From Venturia oleaginea (lineage: Eukaryota > Ascomycota > Dothideomycetes > Venturiales > Venturiaceae), in contig JABMLP010000009.1 of assembly GCA_013176395.1 (NCBI GenBank), positions 496,001 to 560,000 on the forward strand: a DNA stretch of 64,000 bases, read 5' to 3'. This document shows, in pieces, positions 23,737 to 34,539 of this stretch. Numbering within the stretch: the stretch's first letter is position 1; each line of letters begins with the position of its first letter. A model generated the notes under the pieces. That model was given only the letters and a program-made list of their open reading frames with translations, ran no database searches and was not told the origin of the DNA. The translations under genes and the position numbers were made by a program.

Positions 23737-23899
23737 TTCAACGTGCGATCAAGGCGAGGACTCCCAGAAAGTTACCTAAAATAGTCCATCGGTCCTTGGG
23801 TGTTTTTTTTATTCGAACGGACCGAATTGAGCGAGGAATTTTTGCATCTACAGGCTGATTCCGTGGACTTTTGGTATTATTGCATTGTTAAGAGGTATA

Positions 23900-24572
23900 A
23901 CGTATTCCACCACCGAGCCGGCCACACCACCGAACCGGCCACTTTTCCTTGGCACGACCTACTCATATTACGCCTCTTCAATTTTATCGCTATCTACAAT
24001 AGATTCCAAGTCTGTCGTGCTGCTATCTGATTCAGAAGATATCTCAATATCCTTTTTACACCTTCGCGCATTGTGCCCAGTCGCGCCGCAGTTCCCACAG
24101 CGCCGTAAAGCTGGCCGGGCTGTTTCTTGATCACCACTACCACGAGCCTTCTTTGATTTCTGAGGCGCTACAGAAGCCTCAGCAGCTACCTGCGCTGCTG
24201 CAGTCCCGTACTCTATAGTACCACCTTGCTGGATCCACTTCCTTTTACGCCATTTTCGCTTCGTCATTACTGCCAATTGCTCTTCAAGCTCGCGGTTGCG
24301 CGCAACAAGTAGAGCGTTTTGGTGCAGCATCAATTCAGCGCCCTTGATAAGCTGGGAAAAGCCTGTCTGGGCAGTAACTGGTGACCGAGTAAAAGACTCG
24401 CTTACGAGCTTGGATTGGGATCCAAATTCATGAGTATTGCTTGGAGTCTTTGACTGCCACGGCGTTTCTGGGAGGCGGGGTACGTAGCCGTACTTCAAGG
24501 CGATCCAACACCACCTGCGCGTCAATAGGGACCAGCCCTACTGCCTCAAAGGCCTTTTGACAGTTCTCTTTT
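23900..24572 (-). mobile_element. Fot1/pogo transposon, 3' fragment
   Basis: This is the 3' third of an element on the minus strand, about 92% identical to the copy at 17.4-19.2 kb by eye. It starts abruptly at 24572 (the position equal to 18561 of the other copy) and runs through the transposase C-terminus and zinc knuckle to a terminus beginning ACGTATTCC next to TA. It lacks the core and the 5' terminus. Its terminal repeat has two copies of CACCGA(G/A)CCGGCCA where the other copy has two copies of ATCACCCAACC. It carries the same frameshift near the SKTPSNT block but lacks the second one-base deletion. Confidence 0.85.
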
Positions 24573-24735
24573 GGCACGGAACACATTATCGTGAGCGTCA
24601 AGTCCACGTCGTGATTAGACTTACCCCAGCTTGAAGCTACATGAATCCAAACAATGCCATGACTAACCTTGGCTGATATTGAGCCTGCATGGCACGAGAA
24701 TATTCAATGAAGTAAGATGAGATATCATGTCAACC

Positions 24736-25140
24736 TCAAGCCATCAATAGCATGGCTAACATGAAGAAAGTTGAAGCCGCAAGAGCCATCAGATCATCTC
24801 CCAGGATCATAGAACCACTTGCTTGCTGCACCGGAGTAGAGATTGGGGCAGAAACGCTACCGACCGTCTTCGATTCACCATGCCCACTCATGTCGTGATT
24901 TTTCACTCCATCTGAGGAAGTCGACATGCTAGTCGATATAACTGAGCTAGAAGTGGCACGGCTGACAAGTCTGATACTTCGGTCAGCGGCTGAGATGAAG
25001 CTTGCAGCGCCGATGAGCTTTGTTTATCTTGAGTAGGCGCATTCGGTCCACGAATCCCACTCATGTCTGGCATCGTCACTCCATCCTAAGAAGTTGGCAC
25101 GTTGTTGGGAGCAGAATTGTCCCGGGGACTAGTTGTTGTA
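24736..25140 (-). pseudogene. Decayed Ser/Thr-rich surface-protein gene (C-terminal part)
   Basis: The minus-strand frame from 24927 encodes a Ser-rich stretch (MSTSSDGVKNHDMSGHGES) ending in a hydrophobic tail, DDLMALAASTFFMLAMLLMA, typical of a GPI-anchor signal. Upstream the same kind of sequence recurs in a different frame: PTS, a stop codon, then DGVTMPDMSG, followed by a Ser/Gln-rich segment. The gene thus had at least two internal repeats and is broken by frameshifts and a stop. A further degenerate repeat may lie at 25145-25290. It is not obviously a copy of the Ser/Thr-rich gene at 25.7 kb, though the architecture is alike. Confidence 0.45.
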
Positions 25141-25690
25141 AGTAATGTCGCTGGCTAACGTTAGAGAACTGGAGGCAACAAAGGCTAAGCTGGGCCAGAT
25201 GCTGACGAGTCTGGTGCAATTGTTGGCTACAAAGCCAAATTCTGCGGTGCCGATGATTTTTGTCCATTCTGGGCTTACGTGCTCGATACTCGAGGCAATA
25301 TTATTGTTGGACTCCCTTGAAATGAAGGTTCGAGTGTTTCAGTTGTCTTTGCTGGTAGCAAGATGACCAATTATCCTCTCACGTGTACAACGTTCATTCC
25401 CCGTTACTACCAGCAAACGCGGATAAGCTTCACTGTCTTGGTATGTTAATAATCATGATTAACAATAAAGCGAGCGATCTCACCTTCTCCAATTCACACG
25501 GTATTATCCTCAACCAAAACCCTCCGCAATGAGCCCATTACAAGATAATATGCGACATCTTAGCAAGCGAACGCTAGATCAATAGAGCCAAAGTCTTCTC
25601 ACCCTGTTCATCAAGGCAATCGTATTCCTCATTCCTCATTACATTCACTTTTCACGACCCCAACCAACGTTTCTGCAACACAATCCCACA
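25141..25690. other. Intergenic region beside the Ser/Thr-rich gene
   Basis: About 550 bp. The left part (25145-25290) resembles the repeats of the neighbouring pseudogene. The right part should be the 3' UTR of the gene at 25.7 kb. I see no gene. Confidence 0.4.
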
Positions 25691-26965
25691 TCACAACAAC
25701 GCCATGACAACAAAAAAGACCCCGCACAACCCCAAAATCTCTTCAACAGTAACATGTACAATCGTCGCACCCCCGGTAGCAGCCGCCAACATAGGCGACG
25801 AAGTCCTTCTCCCCGTCACCGCACCACCGTCAACAGAACTAAGCGGCGTAGACAACAGAATCGTCGCGTTCGATGATGATGTTATCCTCGTCGCCACCGA
25901 AAAATTATCGTGCGTTATGCTTGTGCTGTTGGAAGATACCAAGGTTGGAGCTGGGGGCTGTGAGTCCGAGGTTGATACATCTGCAGTTGAAGAAGATAGA
26001 TCGAATGAATTTGTCGCGAGACTTGCGGTAGAAATATCCGGTGGAAGTACAGAGCTAGCTCGTGCCCCAGAACCAAGATCTGTCGTATTCGCCATCGAAG
26101 TCGCTGTATCTTCAGGCGCGCCACCCAGCCCACTCCAAATATAACCATCAATCCCACCCCCACCAGTCTCAACACTTGTCGAGCTACCTGGCTCATGCGT
26201 AGCCAATGGAGGAGAGGAACCAGAATCAGTGATAGTGATAGAAGACGCAAAAGTTTCCGCCGGAGAAGTAAGATCTAAGTCTGTGGATGCTTTGGTGGTC
26301 TCAACACTGGGAAGGCATGTACCATTGATCGCCCTGTATTCAGAGACAATTGACGTAGTCGAAGTCAAGCATGGTTGTGGTCCATCCGGCGCAGACGTGT
26401 ACGGCACATCTTCAAAGTCAGTAAAAGGAAAGAACGCTTCAGTTGCGTTTACAACGGGAACAGACATTATTGTTGTGATCCTGCTTAAAGTCGGAGAGAT
26501 AGTACCAGAAGGGTCGAGGTCTGTGAGGGTATGCTTGAAGGATCCAGATGGCGATGATACGAGAAGTGATTCATTCGAATTGGATGATGAAGAGTCTGTA
26601 GAAGGTAGAGCAGGAGGCTGAGTTTGTGTTGGAATAGTGGCTACTATCGATGGTTGTTGGTTTTCAGATGATGGCCCGATGGGGGTGGATTGCAATGGAG
26701 GCGTAATCTGTAACGGATCTAAGGTCACCGCAGTCGGTGCCGGTTTGGGCGTAGTCGTAATTTGTGGTGTTAGAGGTAATGGATCTGTTCCCAATATATC
26801 GGGAAGAGAGAGGGTATTGAGGAATGGTTCTAGCGGTAAGGCTGGAGCCGAATCTGGGAATGAGCCCGGTGAGGATGTGGTATCCAATGCGCTGGCTTGT
26901 AGCAATCTGTCAGCAATTTTGCAAATCGGATATTTGGGGGACTTACTTCTAGAGCACCACAACAT
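25691..26965 (-). CDS. Ser/Thr/Pro-rich protein, probably cell-surface (GPI-anchored type)
   Basis: Not recognised by name. The long frame encodes about 420 aa dominated by Ser, Thr and Pro, with many Asn-x-Ser/Thr sites, a few Cys and no repeats of fixed length. The C-terminus has small residues (AAATGGA) followed by a hydrophobic tail EEILGLCGVFFVVMALL, consistent with a GPI signal. That suggests a heavily glycosylated wall or membrane protein. No clear signal peptide is seen at the N-terminus. A probable intron (GTAAGT at about 26946 to CTACAAG at about 26896) would join MLWCSR to the body, and the true first exon may lie further upstream. A decayed gene of similar design lies about 0.8 kb downstream. 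Confidence 0.6.
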   Translation of the reverse strand: MLWCSRSKSPKYPICKIADRLLQASALDTTSSPGSFPDSAPALPLEPFLNTLSLPDILGTDPLPLTPQITTTPKPAPTAVTLDPLQITPPLQSTPIGPSSENQQPSIVATIPTQTQPPALPSTDSSSSNSNESLLVSSPSGSFKHTLTDLDPSGTISPTLSRITTIMSVPVVNATEAFFPFTDFEDVPYTSAPDGPQPCLTSTTSIVSEYRAINGTCLPSVETTKASTDLDLTSPAETFASSITITDSGSSPPLATHEPGSSTSVETGGGGIDGYIWSGLGGAPEDTATSMANTTDLGSGARASSVLPPDISTASLATNSFDLSSSTADVSTSDSQPPAPTLVSSNSTSITHDNFSVATRITSSSNATILLSTPLSSVDGGAVTGRRTSSPMLAAATGGATIVHVTVEEILGLCGVFFVVMALL

Positions 26966-27786
26966 AATAACTCGACATTATAGTGGAAGAGGACGAATCA
27001 TCTTGATGGTCGAACGCAGATTTCCTGACCTAGAAACAAATGCGGACCTGGCAAGACACTTTAGGTGAAAGGAATATCATGAGAAATGAGGTTAGGCCTC
27101 CAATCACCACTACACTTCCTAGAACCGAGTTCACGACTAGATAGCACGGCTTAGTTTAGAAGAGTTAGTCAATACTCACAGCATTCTTTATTGGCTGCGA
27201 TGCTGAGATAGATGATATGTGGCGTGAAATTGCTTTTGACAGGGATGTCCTGCATTCAATCGCTTCTCGTGAAGATCGCCCATTGGCTGTCGTGGGCTAT
27301 ATTGAGACCAATTTGAGACCATGTATCTCACCTACCGAGTGGCTGTGAACCCAGAGACCCGGCTTCCGGTTTCCGAGCATAGCTGAGGCTGTGTGGACGA
27401 CTGCAATGAATGAACAAAAGGTCTTGAAGCAAGATTTCCGCGCTTATTAGCATCGTGTAATTTGTTGCACCTCTATCGCCTCCCAAGCTCTTCTAGATAT
27501 TATTCATATGAGCCACTCTCGAGTATGCAATTTACGAAACGGCTCGTCCACGCTTACACGTTCTCTAAACCCTTGTGTAATATATCCAACTACGACGGTG
27601 AGGTAGACGGTTCTATAAAAATGCAAGTTTCCCACCACATGCAAAACCCGCCAAATGAAAGCTTGTACGACAAAATGATAAATGCAGAGCAACTGATGGT
27701 ATCTAGCGCGTTAAATCCAAATAAATCATGAAAAGCGGGTAGCAAGATGGTGGTGAAAATGGTACAAAGCGCTGCGCATCGCTCGT
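26966..27786. other. Intergenic region between the Ser/Thr-rich gene and the chloride channel
   Basis: About 820 bp. It holds the upstream region of the Ser/Thr-rich gene and the 3' flank of the channel gene. Short open frames show no coding character. No repeat copies from elsewhere in the window were noticed. Confidence 0.45.
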
Positions 27787-30766
27787 TCAATCCGAGTGGG
27801 CATGCTCGAGGTCTTTGCAAAATTTGACGAAGTTCTTTTTATGAACCTGATAACGTTAGCTATTGTAGAATCGATCTTGAAGTCAATGGGACTCACTAAG
27901 CCGGCATATTTGCCCTCCTCCAAAACGCAGACATATCGCAGGCCGAGCTTGACAAACATTTCATAGACCAGGTCCATGGAGCTATGTGCATCCAAGGCGA
28001 CCGGACTTGCGTCAACATAGCTTGTGAAGTCGGTCGGATCGTTCTCCGGTTCATTCTCATCATCGGAGTCACTCGGTCCATTCCACTTCACCTCAGTAGA
28101 CATTAGACAGAGCGAGTTATTCTCGTTATTGAGCTGGTCAAGTGACCATTCGAGATCTGGAGCTGGAATAAGACCCACAAGAACGCCATTCTTGAGGAGA
28201 GGAAGTCCGCCATCGATTTCGCCATTCGAATGTAAATAGTCCAATTGTGCGCGGAGAGTCTTGGCATGGACGAAGGGCGAATGCGAGAGGTCGATGATTC
28301 GATGGTGGTTGATATGCTTGGGTACAATGTCGCCGAGCTCGCCAGTGAATATAGGCTTTTGTTTGTCGAGAAACGGGTAGTTGTTCATTTGAATGAGCAT
28401 CTCGTAAATGGAAAGTGGCTCTACAGCATCGGCCGTCCATTTCGCGACAAGAATGCCGATGCTGAAAGGCAGCACATGATCATACGAGCCAGTCAGTTCC
28501 AGCAAAATTACCGCGAGGGTGATTGAAAGACGGGTGACACCACACATCGTTGCGCCTGCTGCTACCATCGCATATACACCTGTGATATGGAGTGAGTTCA
28601 AGGCGTTCTTTCTTTCCTGGACGATGCACATCAACGTGTACATACCTGGTACGACACAATCTTCTGGCGCGCTATCGGCTTTGCAATCGCCGAAAAGACC
28701 AGTGTGAGAATAATTCAGGGCCAAGTACTGGACTATGTGTCCGACCATGCGGCCTAACAGTCCACCTACCACCATAGAGGGAACATAAATCCCAGCTGGC
28801 ACTTTAATGCCAAAAGTAATCGTCGTGAGGAAGGCTTTGAGAACGAAGGCTACCAGCAAATACCAGAGGACAGCCGGAATCTGTTCTTGGGTCGGGCAGA
28901 GACCGGTCCCAGAGGAGGTGAAGGTGTCGCAAGGGGATGCAAGTTCGCGCAGTAGTTCGGTGACTGGAAGACTGAATGTCATGTTAGTAAGGATTTGGAC
29001 CATCAAGGAATGAGAGAGCCTTACCGAGTGTAGCGATTCCAAAAGCCGATGAGCCCGGTGACAAGGGCAATCAAGGCGACTTCCGCAACTGGGTGTTTTT
29101 TCAAGAATGGGATCCGTCTAAATGTTGTCGCCCAGAACTTTGTGGCCTTGATAAACAGCGCACCCATCATTCCACCCAGAATTCCGAGTAGGACAAATGC
29201 AACCATCTCGAAGCCTTTCCATCCCGTGATGTACCGCACCTCGAATAACACGATGTGACTATTGCCATACGGATTCAAGAATTTCAAAGTTAGAGCTGCA
29301 ACCATGGTGCAAAAGAACGTGCGGAAGAGCGTTTTCATCGGGAAGTAATAGCTGACTTCCTCCAGACTGAACAAGACGCCTCCGAGAGGCGATCCAAAGG
29401 CAACGGCAACACCAGCGGCCGCACTGGCACTCAAAACCTCTCTTCGCTTTCCATCGTTGAGATTATATTTTGGGAATAGACGGCATGCTATGTTGCCGAT
29501 TGCGGTGGAAACGTGTACGTACGGCCCTTCTTTGCCAATGCTCAGGCCCGACGCAATACTCAATATCAGAGCAAGGGTCTTCACGACCAATGTCTTGAGA
29601 CCGAGATATCCATGAAGCACGAAACCACTGATGATAACCTTGATCTCGGCGACTCCACTGCCCGCAGCAGAGTAATATGTCATGTCTCCAGGCTTTTCGG
29701 ACGGCGCTCTTACGGCCTTCAGGTCGTCTTCGTCGTTCTCGGAGACTCGTCGCTCTGCGGCCAAATCTTCGTCTAGGGTCGACAATCGCACGTTGCTTGG
29801 GACGACTGTCTTCGTAAGTAACGTGAGAAGGCAGGAGGCTTCGGCCATTAAGATGGTCAAAAAGACATGGAACAGATACTCTATGCCAAAGGCATCATAG
29901 TTGCCGGGGCGAATGACATCTGACCAGCTCTTCCATTCGTCGCATGCCTGAAGGCCATCGCAGCATGTTTTCACATTCAGGGCCCACGAATAGCTGCAGT
30001 ACCCAGCTTTGTAGTCGAACAGAATTCCTTCTGTGACGTTCACGAAATATGCCAGACATGCCGTCAAAAATCCAATGATAGCAACAAGTATCCATCCTTG
30101 CGAAGCGTCGTATAACCTTTCAACTCTTCCGTGCCATCCTTTCCGAGACTGAAGCGCCTTGACTCGGAAAGCATCCATCAAAGAATCGTGAACCCAGTCT
30201 GTTGAAGTAAACTGATCGTACCAGACGCGTTCGTGGAGGAGAGAGGTTCGTGATTGTTCTAAGTTTGCAGCTAGATCCACCACGTTAGCCTCGACACATG
30301 TTGGAACTCGCTTGCTATGTTGAGTCCAAAACTATGTCAACCAGACCATGAAAACCCCCTCTCCGAATGACTTACATTGCTCAAGTTGGCTGTTTCTGCT
30401 TCTTTCCAAGGCACCCACAAGTCGTGATTGAAAGCCCAATCCATGAGAGGCTGAACGACTGTGATTTTTATGAATCCTCAAACTTCCCCCATAGCTGTTC
30501 TGTCTATCCAGCGCAGCCAGTGTTCGAGGAGTGCCGGGTATGGAAGATATCCTACTTTGGTACGTTCTTCGGTGGTCTGGGTTCTCAAGGAGACTTGACA
30601 TCTCATTTACAGTCCTGTATGATCGTGATCGGCGAAAGGTAGGCGAGGTCGGCGCACTCGGGGGTCTACTTGAAGAATGGTCCTCATAATCGTTGTAGTC
30701 GTCGTGGCTTTCGTGCTGGCCATCGCCGTGCTCGAAGCTCCGATAAGACTGCAGTGAGCCCGGCAT
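27787..30766 (-). CDS. CLC chloride channel/transporter (Gef1-like)
   Basis: Voltage-gated chloride channel or Cl-/H+ exchanger, known in fungi from Golgi/endosome or vacuole membranes, where it supports acidification and copper loading. Five exons: 30766-30376, 30306-29025, 28971-28646, 28579-27897 and 27846-27787, about 913 aa. Intron 3 (66 bp) is in frame and would otherwise insert 22 odd residues between CVVPG and VYAMVAAGATMCGVTRLS. The last intron (GTGAGT, branch CTAAC) restores YAGLVHKKNFVKF. Selectivity motifs are visible: GSGVAEIKVIISGF, GKEGPYVHVSTA with the gating Glu, and GSPLGGVLFSLEEVSYYF. About 10-12 membrane segments are followed by two CBS domains in the last 250 residues. 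The cytosolic N-terminus (about 130 aa) is Ser/Arg-rich with likely phosphosites. Confidence 0.93.
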
Positions 30767-32213
30767 GTTGAAGATGATAGCTGGCAGAGGGCAGGTCACA
30801 GCCAACTCCAGCAGAAGTGAGGTTCGCTTAGGAGGATCAGCGTAGGCCCTATTGTGGGTTCTCTCCGTGTGCCAGGTTCCGAATCATCTGCGATAACTGC
30901 TCACGCGGACGAGGGTGGTTGAGCTAAAGGCGGACAAGGGGAATGGATATGAGGTATAAATGGCTGAGCTGAGACAAAGACGACATGGCCTTCCTATCAT
31001 GTGAACTGCCATGTTGGACTCGTGGATGCCATACAAGTCGCGTGCAATACCACGCCGGATTTGTTGTCCAATTGATGGCACTCCAGAGCTTCGCGGTGTG
31101 GTCTCCGCCCATTGAACCCACAGTCCCTCACCTTCGCGAAACGTCACAAAAGCATGCCACCTAGTTTTAGCGCCTCTCCCTGCAGCGTATCCAGTTCCCT
31201 TCTCACCCAACGGTGTTCATCTGTGTACATCTCTTCTCACTTATATACACCTCAACATTCCTATCCACCAAACCTCAATCTTGCTGACCCTGTGTCTCAA
31301 TGGCTGCATCCCGTCTCGAAAGAGCTGGCCTCGGTAACATCTACCACATTCACAATCATAATCGTGATTAAGAGATTTGGGAGATAGCGCTATTGTGCGA
31401 ACTTGCACGGCGCGGGATTCTGTCCTCTAGTTATCACGACCCTGAAACCGGATGTCCGACAAAAGTAATTATCAAGATAACACCCCTCGAGTTGGTGATG
31501 GTATGGACACATTAAGTAAAGTTGGGTATAGCTAGCAAGCGAGCAGGTGAAGGCGTGGTAGGACAGTGAAGGCTAGATCGACGTCGTGGGTTAATAGAAA
31601 CCCTAGAAAGCAGTTAACCACAGTCCCTTCGAAACGGATATTCCTAAGACCGTATACAGGCTCTTATCTTTGCGAAGAGCTTGGATTACAGTACAGACTT
31701 GGTAGGAAGAACGATTAGTACACTTCAATCGACTTCACGATGCCTCAATTAGTTACCTTGCGAACCGACTTCATTCACGATGCAGTAATCAGTCGAAAAC
31801 ACCAGACCTTCCCCATACGTGGCGCAGACAATGCTTCTTGATGGACAACGCCCTCAGCAATACCCTGAGCTGACACCTATGTCACCTCCTACGAATCGAC
31901 TTCTCGCAGACCCAGCAGTCAAGTAGCAGTCGCAAATATACCTCTTTCGGTCTTAAGTACAAGAAGTATATTTCAAGTAGTTTGGTAGTGAAGCTTTGCT
32001 ATAGGTAGAATTACAGTAACGATTAAAAAAACAAGTTGGATATAAAGCCTCCCAAAACAAAAACCCTCTCCCAGATATAAAAGAGCCTATTGTGCTTCCC
32101 TATCATTTCAATAGTCTCAGTAGATCGAGGAACGTCTACAGCGTAGTGCCCAAATCCTGACTTGTGGAATGTGTAGGAACGCCAACTCTCCTCGTCCGTT
32201 CCATGAAAACGGC
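30767..32213. other. Intergenic region upstream of the chloride channel
   Basis: About 1.45 kb. The part next to 30766 is the channel promoter. The middle (31380-32020) is featureless AT-balanced DNA with short frames only. CACGATGC(A/C)-type sequences recur near 31737 and 31778 but too briefly to call a repeat. No RNA gene is evident. Confidence 0.45.
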
Positions 32214-32777
32214 TCACCATCTTGAACAAGCAACTTGACAGATAAGCCAGCCCGCAACACTGCCACTAGTAGAACTGCCTGCTGGACAGGTTGAGTAAGG
32301 ATGCATGGCTGCTCCTGAAGAGTCTGAGAAAGATACAGCTCCCTGTCGGAAGCTGCATACACCTAGGGGTTCGCCGGCTGTATCGGTGTAAAAGTTCACC
32401 CGTGGTTGCATGTTTGGTAGGGTGTATCGGAGGTGAGGCACATTAGCATCGTTTGCCGAGAAGGCGGGCTGCCTCACTCCTATTTCGTATGATCTGTGGC
32501 CTCGATTATTCACCGGTCCAAGAGAGAAGATGTAGATTTGAGCGTTGTGACCCGTTTCAATCCTGTGACTGCCGGAGCCGTCGGCAGCGACACAGTAGCT
32601 GGTTTTTTCGTTGCGGTAAACTGCTGTAACAGTTGGGTTTGAAGAGTTGATAAAGACCTTGAAGAATATGTGGCAGATCCATTCTTTTGCGCCGTAGGTC
32701 AGAACATAGTCGTATAGGGTTGCGTGAGTGAATTGGAGCCAGCCGAGGAGTAGGATGAGAAACCTAGAAACTGACAT
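32214..32777 (-). CDS. Small secreted protein of unknown function
   Basis: 187 aa from the Met of MSVSRFLILLLGWLQFTHA, a clear signal peptide with cleavage probably after THA. An in-frame Met 31 codons upstream would hide the signal, so I prefer the internal start. The mature part has about six Cys, Tyr and Asn residues in a beta-rich pattern, and no recognised domain. The frame ends at TGG TGA; the sequence GATG-GTGAGC there is also a good donor, so a further exon may exist and the C-terminus (ICQVACSRW) is uncertain. Size and secretion fit a candidate effector or wall-associated protein, which is inference only. It lies at the edge of the repeat-rich 33-37 kb region. Confidence 0.55.
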   Translation of the reverse strand: MSVSRFLILLLGWLQFTHATLYDYVLTYGAKEWICHIFFKVFINSSNPTVTAVYRNEKTSYCVAADGSGSHRIETGHNAQIYIFSLGPVNNRGHRSYEIGVRQPAFSANDANVPHLRYTLPNMQPRVNFYTDTAGEPLGVCSFRQGAVSFSDSSGAAMHPYSTCPAGSSTSGSVAGWLICQVACSRW

Positions 32778-33259
32778 GATCGATGGAGTAAGGTTGTTGC
32801 CGTTGGTAGTGATTCTCATGAGGATTGAGTAGCGACAAACGAGGCAGGGTCTCTGAGCAGAAGAGGACAATAAACGATACTTATAACCGTGTCAAGATGC
32901 TTGGGACTGCCGGATCCGCCAAGTTAAAGGCTAGCCTAGTGAGAGATTGTCGTCGTCTCCATCAAGTATGAGAGCTTCCATCCCGAGTGTTCTAAAATTG
33001 GTCACGGAGAGACGGAAAATCTAATGACTTGGGAAAGATATTCGACATTGGCCTTAGAGTACCTGGTATCAGGTAGATGTATACCATACATAGTAAAAGT
33101 GATACCGGCGGAACTACTAATAATAACATTCAGATTTTACGTGGTATGTAATTGCTGCTGTGCCATGTGCCCACAATCTCTATCTTCAATCGCAAAAACC
33201 CAACTCTCTGGGATGAAAAAGCCTCTCGGATCTATCCTGAGCGGAATCCATACGGTGCG
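32778..33259. other. Intergenic region upstream of the secreted-protein gene
   Basis: About 480 bp leading into the repeat region. It should contain the promoter of the secreted-protein gene. No gene is seen; the open frame at 33024-33278 lacks coding character. Confidence 0.4.
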
Positions 33260-33740
33260 TAGTAGGGAAGGTAGGTGAGGTAGGTAAGGTAGGTGAGGTG
33301 GAGTCTCTTCAGACTATTGCGGAGGAGGTGTCGGTACACGCCCGGTACAGGGTAGGTGAGGTGGTGGAGGAAGTAAGTAAGGTAGTAGTCGTAGTTAAGA
33401 ATTTTGGACTCGTTGTGCGACCTTGGCGGGACTTGAACTCCTCCGACTCGGTGCCAGCATGGTACTTCCATTATACGTTGCTCTTCGTGTAATCGCTGTA
33501 TGGCCATCTCTTACTACGTACTGAGTTTTCCCTGTGTCCAGATGTGTCCAGGAGCATCGCTCGTGGTGTGGTAGAGTCCGCTCTACCAGGCAAACCACCA
33601 CGACGTGACGTCTGATGCCCGTGGAGGGTGAGTCCACGGACAGCGATTTTCATCGGCTCTCCCATCATCGTCGAGACAATATGGAAGGTTCGTAGCCTCC
33701 GCCCCGTACAGGCTGGAAATTCGACTTTGGAGGCCGAACT
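33260..33740 (+). repeat. Diverged repeat, inverted relative to 47.14-47.58 kb
   Basis: Begins with a TAGGTGAGG/TAGGTAAGG microsatellite (33269-33300). Three blocks recur in reverse complement near 47.1-47.5 kb: CGGTACA/CGGGGTAGGTGAGG (about 33343), CTCGTGGTGT and CCACGACGT (about 33560-33605), and GGTTCGTAGCCTCCGCC followed by CAGGCTGGAA (about 33688-33715). Order and spacing agree. The copies are well diverged and neither has a long open frame. Its element class is unknown. Confidence 0.6.
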
Positions 33741-34016
33741 ACTACTAGGAATACAACCTTGCGATCAACTATTTCTGTTACTGACTTGTTTCCGGGTAAG
33801 AGACGATACTACCTGTTTTCCACCAGTGAAATCCTCGCCAGCGGTAATCGCGTAGACTCACCATTAGTACGGTTACATGACTATTACATTAGATTTTCAT
33901 TAGACTTTGATCGAATTGTAATCAAATGAAGAGAATGACACCATAGAACAGGAAATTATTGCGAATAATCTACGGATTGACATTGAACGACGTGTTTGAT
34001 CGATAGTTTGTATGTA

Positions 34017-34193
34017 ACCGGGCCATACGGTAGAACCTGGCCCTGCTTGGCTCGAGCGTCCAATGTACTACTGCAGAAGCTGCAGAAATTGGACGCTCTT
34101 ACCTGGAGCAACGGCGCCGAGGCGAATAGCTAAGAAAAGATGGGGCCGTGGCACCGCCGACAGGGAGGGTCAGGTTCTACCGTATGACCCGGC
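34017..34193. mobile_element. Hairpin MITE with terminal inverted repeats
   Basis: About 177 bp. The left end CCGGGCCATACGGTAGAACC and the right end, read inverted, CCGGGTCATACGGTAGAACC, pair over about 27 bp with two differences. TATGTA occurs just outside both ends (34011-34016 and 34194-34199), a likely 6-bp target duplication. Inside, GAGCGTCCAAT (34054-34064) and ATTGGACGCTC (34088-34098) form a perfect 11-bp stem around two CTGCAG sites. It has no coding capacity. The superfamily is not recognised. Confidence 0.75.
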
Positions 34194-34539
34194 TATGTAC
34201 TTGGCTGTCTTCGCTGCTCAGAGCACAAGTTATTTTGAACAGTTGTCCTCGTCAACGTGAAAAGCACAATACCCAGCATCATGGCTTTGTGCATGTGGAC
34301 ATACGGCGGCGGGGTCTGTTCGTAGGTAGGCCGAGTCGAGTTAACAATGCCGTAACCACGGGCCGAGTCGAGTTGCAGTCCTTCCTCAAGATGCCGTTGC
34401 CGTTCTCACCCCTGACCTTGCCGAAACAGTACTACAGTACTCCGTACTCCGCGACTTCCTCCGGGGCCTTGCCCCTGCTCACTATCCCTCAGCTCATCCC
34501 CGACACGAAGCCGAACGGAATCACGTGTGACACCGTTCT

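Noticed and set aside
25704..26621. Plus-strand open frames opposite the Ser/Thr-rich gene
   Set aside because: These are mirror frames produced by the biased codon use of the Ser/Thr-rich gene; the minus-strand frame is longer and has a GPI-like tail.
33420..33480. tRNA-like B-box (GAGTTCAAGTCCC on the minus strand)
   Set aside because: The T-stem does not pair, and no acceptor stem, anticodon arm or A-box can be folded around it. At most it is a remnant of a tRNA-derived repeat.
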